Source: Cydia pomonella
Taxonomy: Eukaryota > Arthropoda > Insecta > Lepidoptera > Tortricidae
DNA: 64,000 bases
NCBI RefSeq assembly: GCF_033807575.1
Contig: NC_084710.1
Span: 18,270,357-18,334,356, forward strand
Direction of reading: 5' to 3'
Part shown: positions 60,901 through 64,000 of the stretch, piece after piece
Layout: each line of letters begins with the position of its first letter
How positions within the stretch are numbered: position 1 is the first letter of the stretch
Notes under the pieces: generated by a model
What the model was told of the DNA's origin: nothing
The model's input: only the letters and a program-made list of their open reading frames with translations
The model's database searches: none
Made by a program: the position numbers and the translations under genes

Positions 60901-63203
60901 AGCAATGCTAGGATCAAAATGGCGTAATATGTATGTAAGCTTGCGGACGCTTACGCTTGTTTTCTTTCGTGTTTCATTTTTAACGTATTTTCGATGAGGT
61001 GTTATTGAAGCACGGCGCGTGTCTGTCTCACTCCCTCTTTCGGTAAATCTAATTCATTGTTTCATTTTGAAAGGATTTTTGAGGGGATGTCACAGTGAGG
61101 CGAGTGAATGGTACAAACACAACGCATTTCTCGGTGGACCTTTTGTCCTTGCAATAAGGTTTGTAGTTGGGCAGTTGATAGTGTGAGCGATGAAGTATGA
61201 TGACGTCAATGACTCATTTCTTCATTTGAATGTCGGCGAGCACCGAGCGCCTCGCGACTCTCTTGCGAGTTGTGAGGAACGCGAGTGAGTTTGAAAGGTT
61301 TGAAAGGCTGAGAGTTTTTTTTTAAATTTGAAGTGTTTGAATGGTTTGAGTGGTAAGAGCTGTGTGTGATGCGCGCGAGCATGGCGCGAGTAAATGAGTA
61401 AAATTAATTGAGGAGTGATGTATGACATTTATGCGGTGTGAAGTTCTGCGACAATTTAACAAAATGAGTAGTACAAATGAGGTGCCTCACGAGTGAGCAA
61501 CTCAACACTATTCCAGATCTTGTCGAGGTTACCCATAGCACTCTGTGCCATGCCAGCACTTCGGCGTATCTCGGCGGTGCAACCACCGGCACTGGTTATT
61601 AACATAAGATATACAAACTAACTCGCTTTTTCGTAATGCAGAGTGCGTCGGTAAAAGCGAGTATGTTTGCCCTGTCTACTACCACTACCATTACTTTGGT
61701 CTTGGAATGGTTGATCTTCAGACCTCTCTAGAACTTTCATCTTCAATTTTCTTCAGAAAAGCCGCCATTTCGATATATTTCTTGTTATTATTCCGTCAGG
61801 CAGGCGACAATATAGTAGCACAATTTGTTACAAGAACTTTTGTAACAAGTCATATTAGCCCCAGTGATCCAGGTGACTGTAACCATAGCAACAATGGACC
61901 AGATAATTTTGCTTCACCCATTTACAGCTTGCACATATCCGCGGGGCAAGCGTTTGCGCGGTTCGCCAGATTGATAGTGAATTGAATCTCTGTCGCCCTG
62001 TCTCTCTCTTTCTATTTCTCGACATTTTTGGCATACGACTTTTTTCAGGGTCTCGAGAGTATTCGCACATCCATGTTCTCAGATTTTTGCTGGTCTCCAC
62101 TACATTTTAAGACACAAGCAAATAAGCAAGGATGACGGTCGCAACATTAGCCAGTTAGTTTTACTTTTCTCTTCCACCTTGAGGCCCCATGATACATAGG
62201 CCCTGTGTTTTCGTTGATTCGTTAATTGTAAGTATTTCCACGACGGAGCATGCTACCTTCGTATGTGAGGCAATGTGAATTCACAATTAACAGGAATAAA
62301 TCCTACTTCATATATCGCTCCCTCATCTTTCTTGACGCTGAATACTGAGGGTTACTCAGTTTCATAAATCGTTTATGCAACTGGTTATTCAGTTTCATTT
62401 AATTAATTGATATCTATCAGACAACTGGTTACTGGTTATCATGTAATACAAAAAAATCCATATTGTAATTTAAATACCAACGTGGAATAATTAATTGTTA
62501 ACACTCAAGGTCACGCCGATTTCACGATCATTTATCGGCGGCGGCGGTGTGGTAAAAAAGTCCGGCGGCGGCGGCGCGCCGGCGCGGCGCACACGTCTAA
62601 TAAGCACTATATTAAAAGTCAGTCCGCCCGCGCATTTGAATATGATCTGTAATTTGATCAAAAGGAGAGGCGCAGGATTTTAGACGCGTACAAAAAGGTT
62701 GATAGAGCGTTTCTGGATTTTGACTAAGTACACGAATCCAAAAAAAATATGATTTAATACATATAATATAAACGTCTGTCAAGTCCAACATCGGGAGCCC
62801 AAATCAGATTTAACAACTTGTTGTGGTTTTGAACTGGTTTTGACACGACCTTGACGATCGTCTTGGTGATTGGCGCGCATCTCACTCACGATTTCTCAAT
62901 CAGCGTGAGCGATCGTCGAGGTTGTATCAAAATAAGAGATCAAAATCGTGACACGTTAAATGTGGCAGTTTGGGCGCGTGCGCTAGCGCGCCGAGCGCCA
63001 CAGGGTGTCGGGCAGTTTTAGCGCTTGTGCGGGCCACACGAACGGTGTTTATGAATGAAGCCGTTACCTGTCATGTGCGCGGAAGGAAAGGCGCAGGGTG
63101 CTGGGCAGTTTGGGCGCATGCGCGGGCGACGCTGAGCGCCGCCGCCGCACGCGCTCGTATGCGGCCGGTTGCCAGTGGCGCACGAAAGGTGTCAGTTTCA
63201 CCC
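8519..63203 (-). CDS. ADAM10: ADAM10/Kuzbanian-family membrane metalloprotease, 14 exons, 5' end outside window
   Basis: ADAM10-type proteases shed the ectodomains of membrane proteins, classically Notch and its ligands, at the cell surface. Fourteen exons with GT-AG borders join in one frame to give 1,323 residues after a split first codon. Counting from there: prodomain 1 to about 240, with a candidate cysteine-switch segment PCASH and a basic site RRKKR; protease domain from about 350, with zinc site HEIGHNFGSPH at 472-482 and a Met-turn segment YIMFARA; disintegrin region from about 538 (CGNGVVEEGEECDCG); cysteine-rich region to about 750; one membrane span about 756-772; then a basic, serine-rich cytoplasmic tail of about 550 residues. 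The tail is far longer than in vertebrate ADAM10 but is in keeping with the long tails of insect Kuz. I cannot tell kuz from its paralogue kul without alignment. The signal peptide exon was not found. The span includes a 36.8 kb intron. Confidence 0.93.
10030..10147 (-). CDS. ADAM10: ADAM10 exon v13: lysine-rich cytoplasmic segment
   Basis: This 118-nt exon (phase 2 in, 0 out) encodes SKLPLKKKVALRTKAYRNKK and ends AAKKR. It is very lysine-rich and has no recognised domain. The acceptor is TTTTTCAG and the donor is GTAAG. Confidence 0.82.
10495..10748 (-). mobile_element. tRNA-derived SINE, copy 1
   Basis: Read on the minus strand it begins with a tRNA-like head: an A-box-like TGGCCTAGTGGGTAG and a B box GGGTTCAAATCCTGG. 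It then runs into an AT-rich body ending TATAATATT. Near-identical copies are at 31558-31812 and 48288-48536. It sits in the intron between ADAM10 exons v12 and v13. Confidence 0.88.
11015..11154 (-). CDS. ADAM10: ADAM10 exon v12: start of cytoplasmic tail
   Basis: This 140-nt exon encodes VASTRFLGRNGKKLKSVTII and ends LIVHTAVR, directly after the membrane span. Basic residues next to the membrane fit the cytoplasmic side. The frame and splice sites (CCAG acceptor, GTGAA donor) are consistent with both neighbours. Confidence 0.85.
11842..11974. repeat. Hairpin element
   Basis: The arms TATCAGAGCGGCCGAGGTGC and GCACCTTGGTCGCTTCGATA pair imperfectly and continue inward with AATATCTGAAC and GTTCAGATATT. 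It is within the intron between ADAM10 exons v11 and v12. Confidence 0.65.
12345..12440. repeat. Dispersed repeat, pair of 49612-49676
   Basis: CGAAGAATGATTAAGACA and AAGATCTTGGAAAGAT recur inverted at 49612-49676. The ends GGCCCTATTCG and GAATAGGCC resemble terminal inverted repeats. Confidence 0.55.
12547..12712 (-). CDS. ADAM10: ADAM10 exon v11: membrane-proximal stalk and transmembrane segment
   Basis: This 166-nt exon encodes YCDVFQRCREVDPSGPLATL and then a hydrophobic run WYAVLLILLAVIALL, the single membrane span (about residues 756-772). It corresponds to GYCDVFMRCRxVDADGPLARL in ADAM10. It is phase 2 in, 0 out. Confidence 0.95.
13158..13360 (-). CDS. ADAM10: ADAM10 exon v10: cysteine-rich region
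   Basis: This 203-nt exon begins ECTGSICLAYGLESCQCAAR and ends GTPCNDYNG, matching the CAGSICxxYGLExCxC and PGSPCNDFxGYCD blocks of ADAM10. It is phase 0 in, 2 out. The final glycine codon is completed by the next exon. Confidence 0.95.
13672..13839 (-). CDS. ADAM10: ADAM10 exon v9: disintegrin domain, second half
   Basis: This 168-nt phase-0 exon starts GPCCTASCTLKFGDKCRSDN and ends DKELVCFMG. It matches the GPCCTxxCxFK...KCRDDSDC run that follows SPSQ in ADAM10. The acceptor reads TTTTAAG and the donor GTAAG. Confidence 0.95.
14533..14696 (-). CDS. ADAM10: ADAM10 exon v8: disintegrin domain
   Basis: This 164-nt exon encodes EPQPAICGNGVVEEGEECDC and continues through GWASECTDVCCRPQ to SVCSPSQ. 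The cysteine spacing is that of the ADAM10 disintegrin domain. There is no RGD tripeptide, as expected for this family. Confidence 0.96.
14952..15120 (-). CDS. ADAM10: ADAM10 exon v7: third zinc histidine and Met-turn
   Basis: The exon starts HDPEVCTPFGEDGNYIMFAR and continues ATSGDRKNNNKFSPCS. The first residue completes HExxHxxGxxH, and the Met in YIMFARA is the expected metzincin Met-turn. It is 169 nt, phase 0 in, 1 out, with acceptor TTCCAG and donor GTTAG. Confidence 0.96.
15572..15700 (-). CDS. ADAM10: ADAM10 exon v6: catalytic zinc site
   Basis: This 129-nt exon in phase 0 encodes LNTGIVTLLNYGKHVPPAVS and then HVTLAHEIGHNFGSP. It carries the first two zinc-binding histidines (472 and 476) and the catalytic Glu473. 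The third histidine is the first residue of the next exon, so the intron splits the zinc-binding signature. Confidence 0.97.
15873..16016. repeat. Dispersed TIR-like element, copy 1
   Basis: It runs from GCTTAAGAAACACATGCAGC to GACCATGTTAGCC. An inverted copy is at 38611-38744 (TAACAAGTATGTAAG shared). It lies in ADAM10 intron v5-v6. Confidence 0.65.
16123..16801. repeat. 679-bp TIR-type element, copy 1, abutting an ADAM10 splice donor
   Basis: Inverted TAGGGTTCCGTAGT / ACTACGGAACCCTA motifs lie near the ends. The interior contains a run of CAGACAGACAGACAGACGG. Copy 2 at 54929-55601 is inverted and colinear over the whole length. It fills most of ADAM10 intron v5-v6 and stops about 10 bases from the donor of exon v5. 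Confidence 0.82.
16813..16937 (-). CDS. ADAM10: ADAM10 exon v5: protease domain
   Basis: This 125-nt exon (phase 1 in, 0 out) encodes EDYDAFCLAYMFTYRDFEMG, then TLGLAWTGDLKNAGGVCEKNG. It is the conserved DxxCLAYxFTxRDF and GLAWxG block of ADAM10. The donor GTAAG lies only about 10 bases from the end of a dispersed repeat (16123-16801), so an open frame reads on into repeat sequence if the intron is retained. Confidence 0.95.
17434..17574 (-). CDS. ADAM10: ADAM10 exon v4: protease domain
   Basis: This 141-nt exon (phase 1 in and out) encodes DFNQDGKPDNITFMIKRIKV and ends with RFPNNYGVEKYLELFSE. These match the ADAM10 catalytic domain blocks ISFMVKRIRI and GVEKFLELNSE. The acceptor is TTTACAG and the donor is GTACG. 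Confidence 0.94.
17661..18452 (-). CDS. ADAM10: ADAM10 exon v3: prodomain, cleavage region, start of protease domain
   Basis: The largest upstream exon is 792 nt, phase 1 in and out. It opens with DDETSEVYGVITADGLFDGT, then YYVEPLSRY and HSVVYRRSDVDHP, all prodomain landmarks. PCASH is the probable cysteine-switch position. RRKKR is a full furin-type site, but it is followed by about 110 charged residues before HVNKR and the start of the catalytic domain (TTCLVYLQADHMFYQRYG). That linker is unusually long for the family. The exon ends IYKVT at donor GTTAG. Confidence 0.95.
20598..20795 (+). mobile_element. SINE of the GAA/GAT-tailed family, truncated
   Basis: It matches the 3' part of 47372-47618 (GGACTAATCCCAATAAGGCC, CCCATGAGCCGTGGCAAAAT) but ends in a (GAT)n tail. 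It lies in the intron between ADAM10 exons v2 and v3. Confidence 0.78.
21100..21365. repeat. Direct duplication enclosing a hairpin
   Basis: GTAGCTGTAG(T/C)ATATAATAGC and its continuation, about 55 bases, occur at about 21108-21162 and again at 21272-21332. Between them is the hairpin TACATGGCGATCCTGGCAGGGTCGCCATGTA (21185-21215). GTTAGTGTCTA at about 21240 is inverted at about 21337. Confidence 0.7.
23278..23600. repeat. Tandem duplication of about 190 bp
   Basis: Two diverged units (from about 23282 and about 23472) both contain TTTAACGT(C/T)AAATTATTTTAT and GTGCTTCATAGTCGAAGG. They end in TGTTATAGA. Confidence 0.7.
26133..26251 (-). CDS. ADAM10: ADAM10 exon v2: prodomain
   Basis: This 119-nt exon (phase 2 in, phase 1 out) encodes DFTLLLKPDTSSVFAEG and then a stretch ending in YTAQVYTGKLE. 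It corresponds to the xFxLxLKxDTS and hydrophobic YTGxI parts of the ADAM10 prodomain. The acceptor is TGTTCGCAG and the donor is GTTCG. It stands as a GC-rich island in AT-rich intron. Confidence 0.9.
26643..27860. mobile_element. 1.2 kb non-autonomous TIR element with internal palindrome
   Basis: The ends TACACAGTGGGCT...AACCCGACAG and CTGTCGGGTT...AGCCCACGGTGTA are inverted repeats of about 28 bp. Just inside, 26975-27040 and 27720-27780 are also inverted copies (CTACAAGGA, CGACTAACAAACGAAA). An 80-bp direct repeat (GCGGCTAA/GCGGCTGAA) occupies 27490-27650. Partial relatives are at 2798 and 42505. No transposase was seen. Confidence 0.75.
28390..28722. repeat. Possible TIR element with GGGTGGAAC ends
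   Basis: TAGGGTGGAACA at the left and TGTTCCACCCGA at the right are inverted. The interior is AT-rich with no open frame. Confidence 0.45.
29298..29853. mobile_element. 556-bp mariner-like element flanked by a long direct repeat
   Basis: The inverted ends CAGGGTGGGTAAATAA and TTATTTGGCCACTCTG are bordered by TA on both sides. A 27-base direct repeat (starting TATGAGGAGCACCGTTTTTC) occurs at 29271-29297 and 29854-29880. No open frame was seen. Confidence 0.72.
30472..30600. repeat. Dispersed repeat related to 25705-25770
   Basis: TCAGACCAAAATAAGTCTGC and CAACGATTTTGGTAGC resemble GGTCAGACCAAGTTGGCAGC at 25705. The right half has inverted copies of AAACTTCTATGAAAATATGACGT. Confidence 0.45.
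31038..31419. repeat. Dispersed repeat, copy 2 of the 5314 family
   Basis: It shares the start CTACTCGTCGACTGTAATGG and the end ACTCGACTGAAAAGCTCTC with 5314-5745. It carries a different insertion in the middle (about 31225-31340). Confidence 0.7.
31558..31812 (-). mobile_element. tRNA-derived SINE, copy 2
   Basis: Same element as at 10495-10748, differing by a few bases, with the same A and B boxes on the minus strand. Confidence 0.88.
32369..32622 (-). mobile_element. SINE of the GAA-tailed family with tRNA-like head
   Basis: On the minus strand it shows a B box GGCGGGTTCAAACCTC, then GAAATATCATTTGATATTTA, and ends GGGACAACGCGAGGAAGAAG. It is longer at the 5' end than the other two copies and shows the tRNA-related start. 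Confidence 0.72.
32950..33070. repeat. Imperfect palindrome
   Basis: ATTAAAATTATTTGAAACGG and CCGTTTAAAATAATTTTAAT pair as arms. GGTTACTCACG pairs with CGTGAGTAATCC. Confidence 0.55.
33195..33245. repeat. Truncated copy of the GTACAGTC-AGCATCAA TIR element
   Basis: It shares GTAGCGGATGAAACAACGCG with 34383-34609. The far end was not found. Confidence 0.6.
33894..34022. repeat. Hairpin element inside an older repeat
   Basis: The ends GCCAAGATGACAATC and GATTGTCATCTTGGC are perfect inverted repeats. The surrounding CAAACGGCCCGCCTGACGGTAAGC matches the GAATTGCCTGATGGTAAGC family seen at 52037 and 53955. Confidence 0.72.
34383..34609. repeat. TIR element with GTACAGTC ends, copy 1
   Basis: The ends GTACAGTCCGCATCAATAGT and TTTTTGATGCTGACTGTAC are inverted repeats. 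The same ends bound 37431-37655. Confidence 0.75.
34748..34976. repeat. Dispersed element, copy 1
   Basis: It contains TTTTACAGTACATATGG, CACTCCCTTCGGTCGTGTTT and CGAATTTCCTATTTTTCGCA. It is inverted and colinear with 41391-41620. Confidence 0.75.
36937..37158. repeat. Two adjacent hairpin elements
   Basis: GACATTATCTAT...GGGACCTTATTGTCG pairs with GACAATAAGGTCCC...ATAGATAATGTC (36937-37081). Next to it, TTTTCACATTGTC pairs with GACAATGTGAAAA (37091-37153). Confidence 0.72.
37431..37655. repeat. TIR element with GTACAGTC ends, copy 2
   Basis: It starts GACAGTCAGCATCAATAGTA and ends TATGATGCTGACTGTAC, with length close to the copy at 34383. Confidence 0.72.
38611..38744. repeat. Dispersed TIR-like element, copy 2
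   Basis: Inverted relative to 15873-16016, with CTGTCACGTTCTAACAAGTA and CGACCATGATACCGCCGCTG. Confidence 0.65.
39221..39993. mobile_element. PIF/Harbinger-like element with long GC-rich TIRs
   Basis: Inverted repeats of about 50 bp start AAAGCTAGACTTTCGTGGCC and end GGCTAGCC...CTAGCTTT in complement. The left repeat is followed by a second, partial copy (about 39295-39345). The interior holds a broken transposase start, and the right half repeats GCGCGCGAC words. Confidence 0.78.
39386..39645 (+). pseudogene. Broken N-terminal part of a HARBI1-like transposase
   Basis: An ATG-led frame (MTSKKDILLAMLGEEKHDDL...) runs about 30 codons and must shift once near KQRSP to continue as FRNRNDEGFYRILIEKHL and KFCRLNKRQLNFVLSLI, then stops. 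The second part resembles the N-terminal helical region of Harbinger-type transposases. The DDE catalytic domain is absent, so the copy is defective. Confidence 0.6.
40929..41065. repeat. TIR element, copy 2
   Basis: This copy closely matches 82-224, with the same terminal motif (CTGGTCAGGCT) and internal ATGAGAATAACAGCGC. It lies in the long ADAM10 intron. Confidence 0.75.
41391..41620. repeat. Dispersed element, copy 2
   Basis: It runs from AGTACATTACGATACAAGTG to CATATGTACTGTAAAA, the inverted counterpart of 34748-34976. Confidence 0.75.
41813..42004. repeat. Palindromic element with AGTACCCCTAGTG ends, copy 1
   Basis: AGTACCCCTAGTGTAAAT pairs with ATTTACACTAGGGGTAC. Longer arms include ACGAACGCGTTTGCGTTAAG. 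Copy 2 is at 44227-44420, inverted. Confidence 0.82.
42505..42922. repeat. Internally shortened copy of the 26643 element, inverted
   Basis: It contains GCATTTAGAGACTAACAA, GTCACTATGTGACTTAATTG and the end CTGTCGGGTTATATGGGCCC. The middle of the 1.2 kb element is missing. Confidence 0.6.
43500..43690. repeat. CCGAAAC-rich degenerate repeat
   Basis: CCGAAACC/CCGAAACT words recur many times (GCCGAAGCCGAAACCGAAAC). Open frames across it are low-complexity and not genes. Confidence 0.55.
44227..44420. repeat. Palindromic element with AGTACCCCTAGTG ends, copy 2
   Basis: Same structure as 41813-42004, in the opposite orientation and 2.2 kb away. It includes ACGCAAACGCGTTCGTCACG. Confidence 0.82.
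44887..45062. repeat. Dispersed repeat with internal duplication
   Basis: TCTGCCATCTTGTGG occurs twice (about 44919 and 44990), and GCCTCGCGCCAAAAATCTGA near the end. It is inverted relative to 3614-3715, which carries only one copy of the internal motif. Confidence 0.6.
46838..46995 (+). mobile_element. Second type of tRNA-derived SINE
   Basis: The head contains GAGGGGCTCCGCACTAGC and a B-box-like GGCTCGATTCCAGCC. It is followed by a short body and an A-rich tail (AAAAAAAATAAAAAATAAT). It is unrelated in sequence to the other SINEs. Confidence 0.55.
47372..47618 (+). mobile_element. 5'-truncated SINE with (GAA)n tail and 15-bp target duplication
   Basis: AGTATCTACATATGA flanks both sides (47357-47371 and 47619-47633). 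The body contains GGACTAATCCCAACAAGGCC and CCCATGAGCCGTGGCAAAAT and ends in GAAGAAGAAG. Confidence 0.85.
48288..48536 (-). mobile_element. tRNA-derived SINE, copy 3
   Basis: By eye it is almost base-for-base identical to 10495-10748, which points to recent activity. Same orientation. Confidence 0.88.
49238..49435 (+). mobile_element. Diverged tRNA-derived SINE on the opposite strand
   Basis: It has a canonical A box TAGCTCAGTAGG and B box GGTTCAAATCC, followed by GGTAAGAGCATTTATTTG and an AT-rich body resembling the other copies. It is older and more diverged. Confidence 0.75.
49612..49745. repeat. Dispersed repeat next to a CGTAGC-rich stretch
   Basis: It includes an inverted copy of part of 12345-12440, then GTAGCAGTGCTACGAG and GCTACGCTTCGTAGC, resembling 1900-2040. 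Confidence 0.45.
50160..50447. repeat. Possible TIR element with CATGGTACGATT ends
   Basis: CATGGTACGATT (from about 50163) and AATCGTACCATG (to about 50447) are inverted. The interior repeats GATCG/CGATC words. Confidence 0.5.
51162..51226. repeat. Small hairpin
   Basis: TAGATGTAATACAGTGGTAGC pairs with GCTACCACTGTATTATATCTA in register around an AT-rich loop. Confidence 0.65.
52037..52115. repeat. Fragment of the GAATTGCCTGATGGTAAGC family
   Basis: GAGCAGACGAATTGCCTGAT and CACCGTTGCCCAAGGACA recur, diverged, at 53955-54020 and 33820-33850. Confidence 0.55.
53804..53867. repeat. Fragment of the 5314 repeat family
   Basis: It contains GGTTGAATTAAGATTTCGTA and the following TACCAAACTATAGTTGCGTAC, corresponding to the first 60 bases of the family. 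Confidence 0.6.
53955..54190. repeat. Longer copy of the GAATTGCCTGATGGTAAGC family
   Basis: It begins GAGGGTAAAGAGCAGACGAA and extends about 230 bp, ending near CCTGCACTCCACTCGATGG. Confidence 0.5.
54531..54672. repeat. Imperfect hairpin element
   Basis: GTAAGTGTGACATACTGGCC and GGCCTGCCACATCCACACTTA, with CCTTCACATT/AGTGTGAAGG just inside, are inverted. Confidence 0.5.
54929..55601. repeat. 673-bp TIR-type element, copy 2
   Basis: It starts TTTAGGGTTCCGTAGTCAAC, with a CTGTCTGTCTGTCTGTCC run, and ends CCGACATGCTCTTGGCCG. It is the inverted counterpart of 16123-16801. Confidence 0.82.
55998..56103. repeat. Dispersed repeat, pair of 62850-62945
   Basis: It shares TTGGCGATTGG, CGCATCTCAC and GTGAGCAATC...AAATCAAAATAA with 62850-62945. 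Confidence 0.5.
56895..57010. repeat. Direct repeat unit 1
   Basis: ATCAATCATCGGAAAACAAA and TATAAACAGGCAAAAAC recur at 57720-57800. Confidence 0.5.
57715..57810. repeat. Direct repeat unit 2
   Basis: ATCAATCATCGAGGAACAAA and TATAAACAGGCAAAACC match 56930-56965. Confidence 0.5.
58040..58800. other. GC-rich block of unknown nature
   Basis: This 0.76 kb is markedly GC-rich (GGGGGAAAGGGACGGTGC, GGGGGGGTTAGGGGGGTTCC) within AT-rich DNA. Open frames on both strands overlap and none has a recognisable domain. It could be the 5' untranslated part of a retrotransposon or a captured CpG-rich segment. Confidence 0.35.
59578..61510. mobile_element. 1.9 kb hAT-like element nested in the larger one
   Basis: TTCCAGAT flanks it on both sides (59570-59577 and 61511-61518). 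The ends are TAGTGATGGG and, in complement, TAGTGTTGAG. Removing it rejoins a reverse-transcriptase fragment in frame. The interior is AT-rich with no transposase. Confidence 0.83.
60769..60861. repeat. Hairpin element with GGCCTACCGCGAA ends, copy 2
   Basis: It runs from GGCCTACCGCGAACCACGAA to TTCTTCGGTAGGTTC, with TGTCGCACTT inside. It is related to 3144-3249 and lies within the nested hAT element. Confidence 0.65.
62850..62945. repeat. Dispersed repeat near ADAM10 exon v1
   Basis: ACGATCGTCTTGGTGATTGG and CAGCGTGAGCGATCGTCGAG are partly inverted. It is related to 55998-56103. Confidence 0.5.
62962..63035 (-). pseudogene. Two degenerate partial copies of ADAM10 exon v1 sequence
   Basis: On the minus strand GCGCTAAAACTGCCCGACAC and then GCACGCGCCCAAACTGCCAC resemble GCATGCGCCCAAACTGCCCA in exon v1. 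They lie 33 bases past the exon's donor. They look like a decayed local tandem duplication. Confidence 0.5.
63068..63203 (-). CDS. ADAM10: ADAM10 exon v1: start of prodomain
   Basis: The 136-nt exon enters in phase 1 after acceptor TTGTTACAG and leaves in phase 2 at donor GTAAC. It encodes residues 2-45, beginning VKLTPFVRHWQPAAYERV and ending LRLSFRAHDR. This matches the ADAM10 prodomain pattern of a (Y/F)-(I/V)-R-H-(Y/W) segment and a later LxFxAHxR. The split AG|G codon joins exactly to the exon at 26251, giving HDR|DFTLLLKPDTS. It is much more GC-rich than its surroundings. The exon is short and remote, so confidence rests on phase and motif agreement. Confidence 0.8.
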
Positions 63204-64000
63204 CTGTAACAAAATTGTAACTAATTAATAAAAGTCTTGGAGAAATACTACCTAGTCTATTTAATGACACAGTATTTAATAAATAAATAAAATGCCTTTT
63301 GAACTACATGCTAAGTAACATATTGACACGGATGTTAGCAGTTCAGCACTTGTATCGAAACGTCGGAATTAAGAGTGAACAAACTCAGATTTCAATTCAA
63401 ACGTACACTTGATATCAAAACGATATCTAAATAATCAAAACAATATCTAAATGATGTCATTTACTTATCATTCGGGCGTTCAGTTCGCTCGGACTTGTCT
63501 GTGTATGTATTGGCGCGAGGGAAACGCACCAGTGACTGATATCATTAAGTATGTTAGAATTGGCCTATTGTTCGTGGTCGACCAGAGTTAATTCATATTA
63601 CCTATTATTTAACCATTAAATCACCCATATACATTTTGTGTGCATATTAATTACTCACAACTTATAATGTCATTATTAGAAATGTTTAAAAGACAACTTT
63701 TTACCAAGTACGTTGTGATAATGACGTATTATTAAAAAAAAACCTCTAATTAGCTCACCCGCTTGGATCGTCACAGTCCAACATGGTTTAGTTTTAATGA
63801 ATTTCAAACACCATTTGTAGTAGCGTATATTTCAACTCAAACAGAGACTAAGCCTGAGTATAAAAAATATTCCAATACCAAAATATTTTTGAATCTATTC
63901 GAAAACCCCAAATTTACCGAAACCCTTTCGCTATAGAATTCGTTTGATAAAAAACAAAAAATCAAGCACCAAACCACACCAGCTCAAAGCGAATTCGTTT
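63204..64000. other. Upstream end of window, ADAM10 intron
   Basis: No signal-peptide exon was recognised on the minus strand. The short ATG frame near 63780 with a GTGAGC donor is in the wrong phase for exon v1. The sequence is AT-rich. Confidence 0.5.

Larger units (their letters stand above)
59480..61790 (-). pseudogene. Fragment of a non-LTR reverse transcriptase, split by a hAT insertion
   Basis: On the minus strand about 61760-61519 reads, with frameshifts, LKINHSKTKVMVVDRANILA, then SAGGCTAEIRRSAGMAQSAM and GNLDKIW. It continues after the insertion (59569-59480) as KNRGIRRATKVLRMSTRLV. These match the region after the catalytic core of RTE/CR1-like reverse transcriptases (KTKVMVV, GxxxxEIxxRIxxAxxAMxxLxxIWK). 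It carries stops and frameshifts and is inactive. Confidence 0.7.
58893..62599. mobile_element. 3.7 kb hAT-like element with 8-bp target duplication
   Basis: ATAAGCAC lies immediately outside both ends (58885-58892 and 62600-62607). The ends are inverted: TAGACGTGTGCGCCG at the left, CGGCGCACACGTCTA at the right. An inner inverted block GAAATCGGCGTGACCTTGA is at both ends, and both carry CGG-rich runs. An 8-bp duplication and a TAG start fit the hAT superfamily. No hAT transposase frame was found. Confidence 0.82.
26252..63067. other. 36.8 kb ADAM10 intron v1-v2, made of repeats
   Basis: I found no convincing host exon or RNA gene in this interval on either strand. Open frames are short and without recognisable domains, apart from transposable-element fragments. 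The mobile and repeated elements that fill it are listed separately. Confidence 0.6.

Noticed and set aside
63740..63790. Candidate first exon of ADAM10 (short ATG frame before a GTGAGC donor)
   Set aside because: It exits in phase 2 while exon v1 needs phase 1, and it encodes no signal peptide.
1..64000. CRISPR arrays, bacterial operons or rRNA
   Set aside because: No regularly spaced identical repeats with unique spacers, no ribosome-binding-site-led gene runs and no rRNA-like sequence were seen.

Overview
The window looks like insect nuclear DNA, most likely from a moth or butterfly. It is AT-rich, its genes are split by introns with GT-AG borders, and it is crowded with short interspersed elements, hairpin elements and 8-bp-target-site elements of the kinds common in lepidopteran genomes. 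The species assignment is an inference from repeats and protein resemblance; no search was run.

Two host genes can be followed, both on the minus strand. (1) An ADAM10/Kuzbanian-type membrane metalloprotease covers most of the window. Fourteen coding exons run from 63203 down to the stop codon at 8519, and every exon phase joins without conflict. Together they encode 1,323 residues, lacking only the signal-peptide exon(s), which must lie to the right of the window. The first visible exon is separated from the second by a 36.8 kb intron, which accounts for the gene-poor right half. The order is prodomain, a long linker with a furin-like site, the zinc protease domain with HEIGHNFGSPH, disintegrin, cysteine-rich region, one membrane span, and a cytoplasmic tail of about 550 residues. 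(2) A BTB/POZ-domain protein with AT-hook-like segments lies downstream on the same strand (ATG at 4507). It has four exons followed by three tandemly duplicated copies of one exon (940-824, 765-625, 565-458). The copies read in frame through tiny 58- and 59-nt introns to a stop at 458, giving a 296-residue model.

The rest is introns and intergenic DNA filled with repeats. They include a 5'-truncated retrotransposon with a 12-bp target duplication in a BTB intron (1192-1697), three near-identical tRNA-derived SINEs in the same orientation, a SINE with a 15-bp target duplication (47372-47618), a PIF/Harbinger-like element with a broken transposase start (39221-39993), and a mariner-like element at the junction of a 25-bp duplication (29298-29853). 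There are many paired hairpin or terminal-inverted-repeat elements. At the right end is a three-level nest: a 3.7 kb hAT-like element (58893-62599) carries part of a non-LTR reverse transcriptase, which is split by a second hAT-like element (59578-61510), which itself holds a hairpin element.

No rRNA, functional tRNA gene, CRISPR array or bacterial-type operon was seen. The most unusual structures are the triplicated AT-hook exon of the BTB gene, the degenerate partial copies of the first visible ADAM10 exon in the adjoining intron, and the nested hAT structure.
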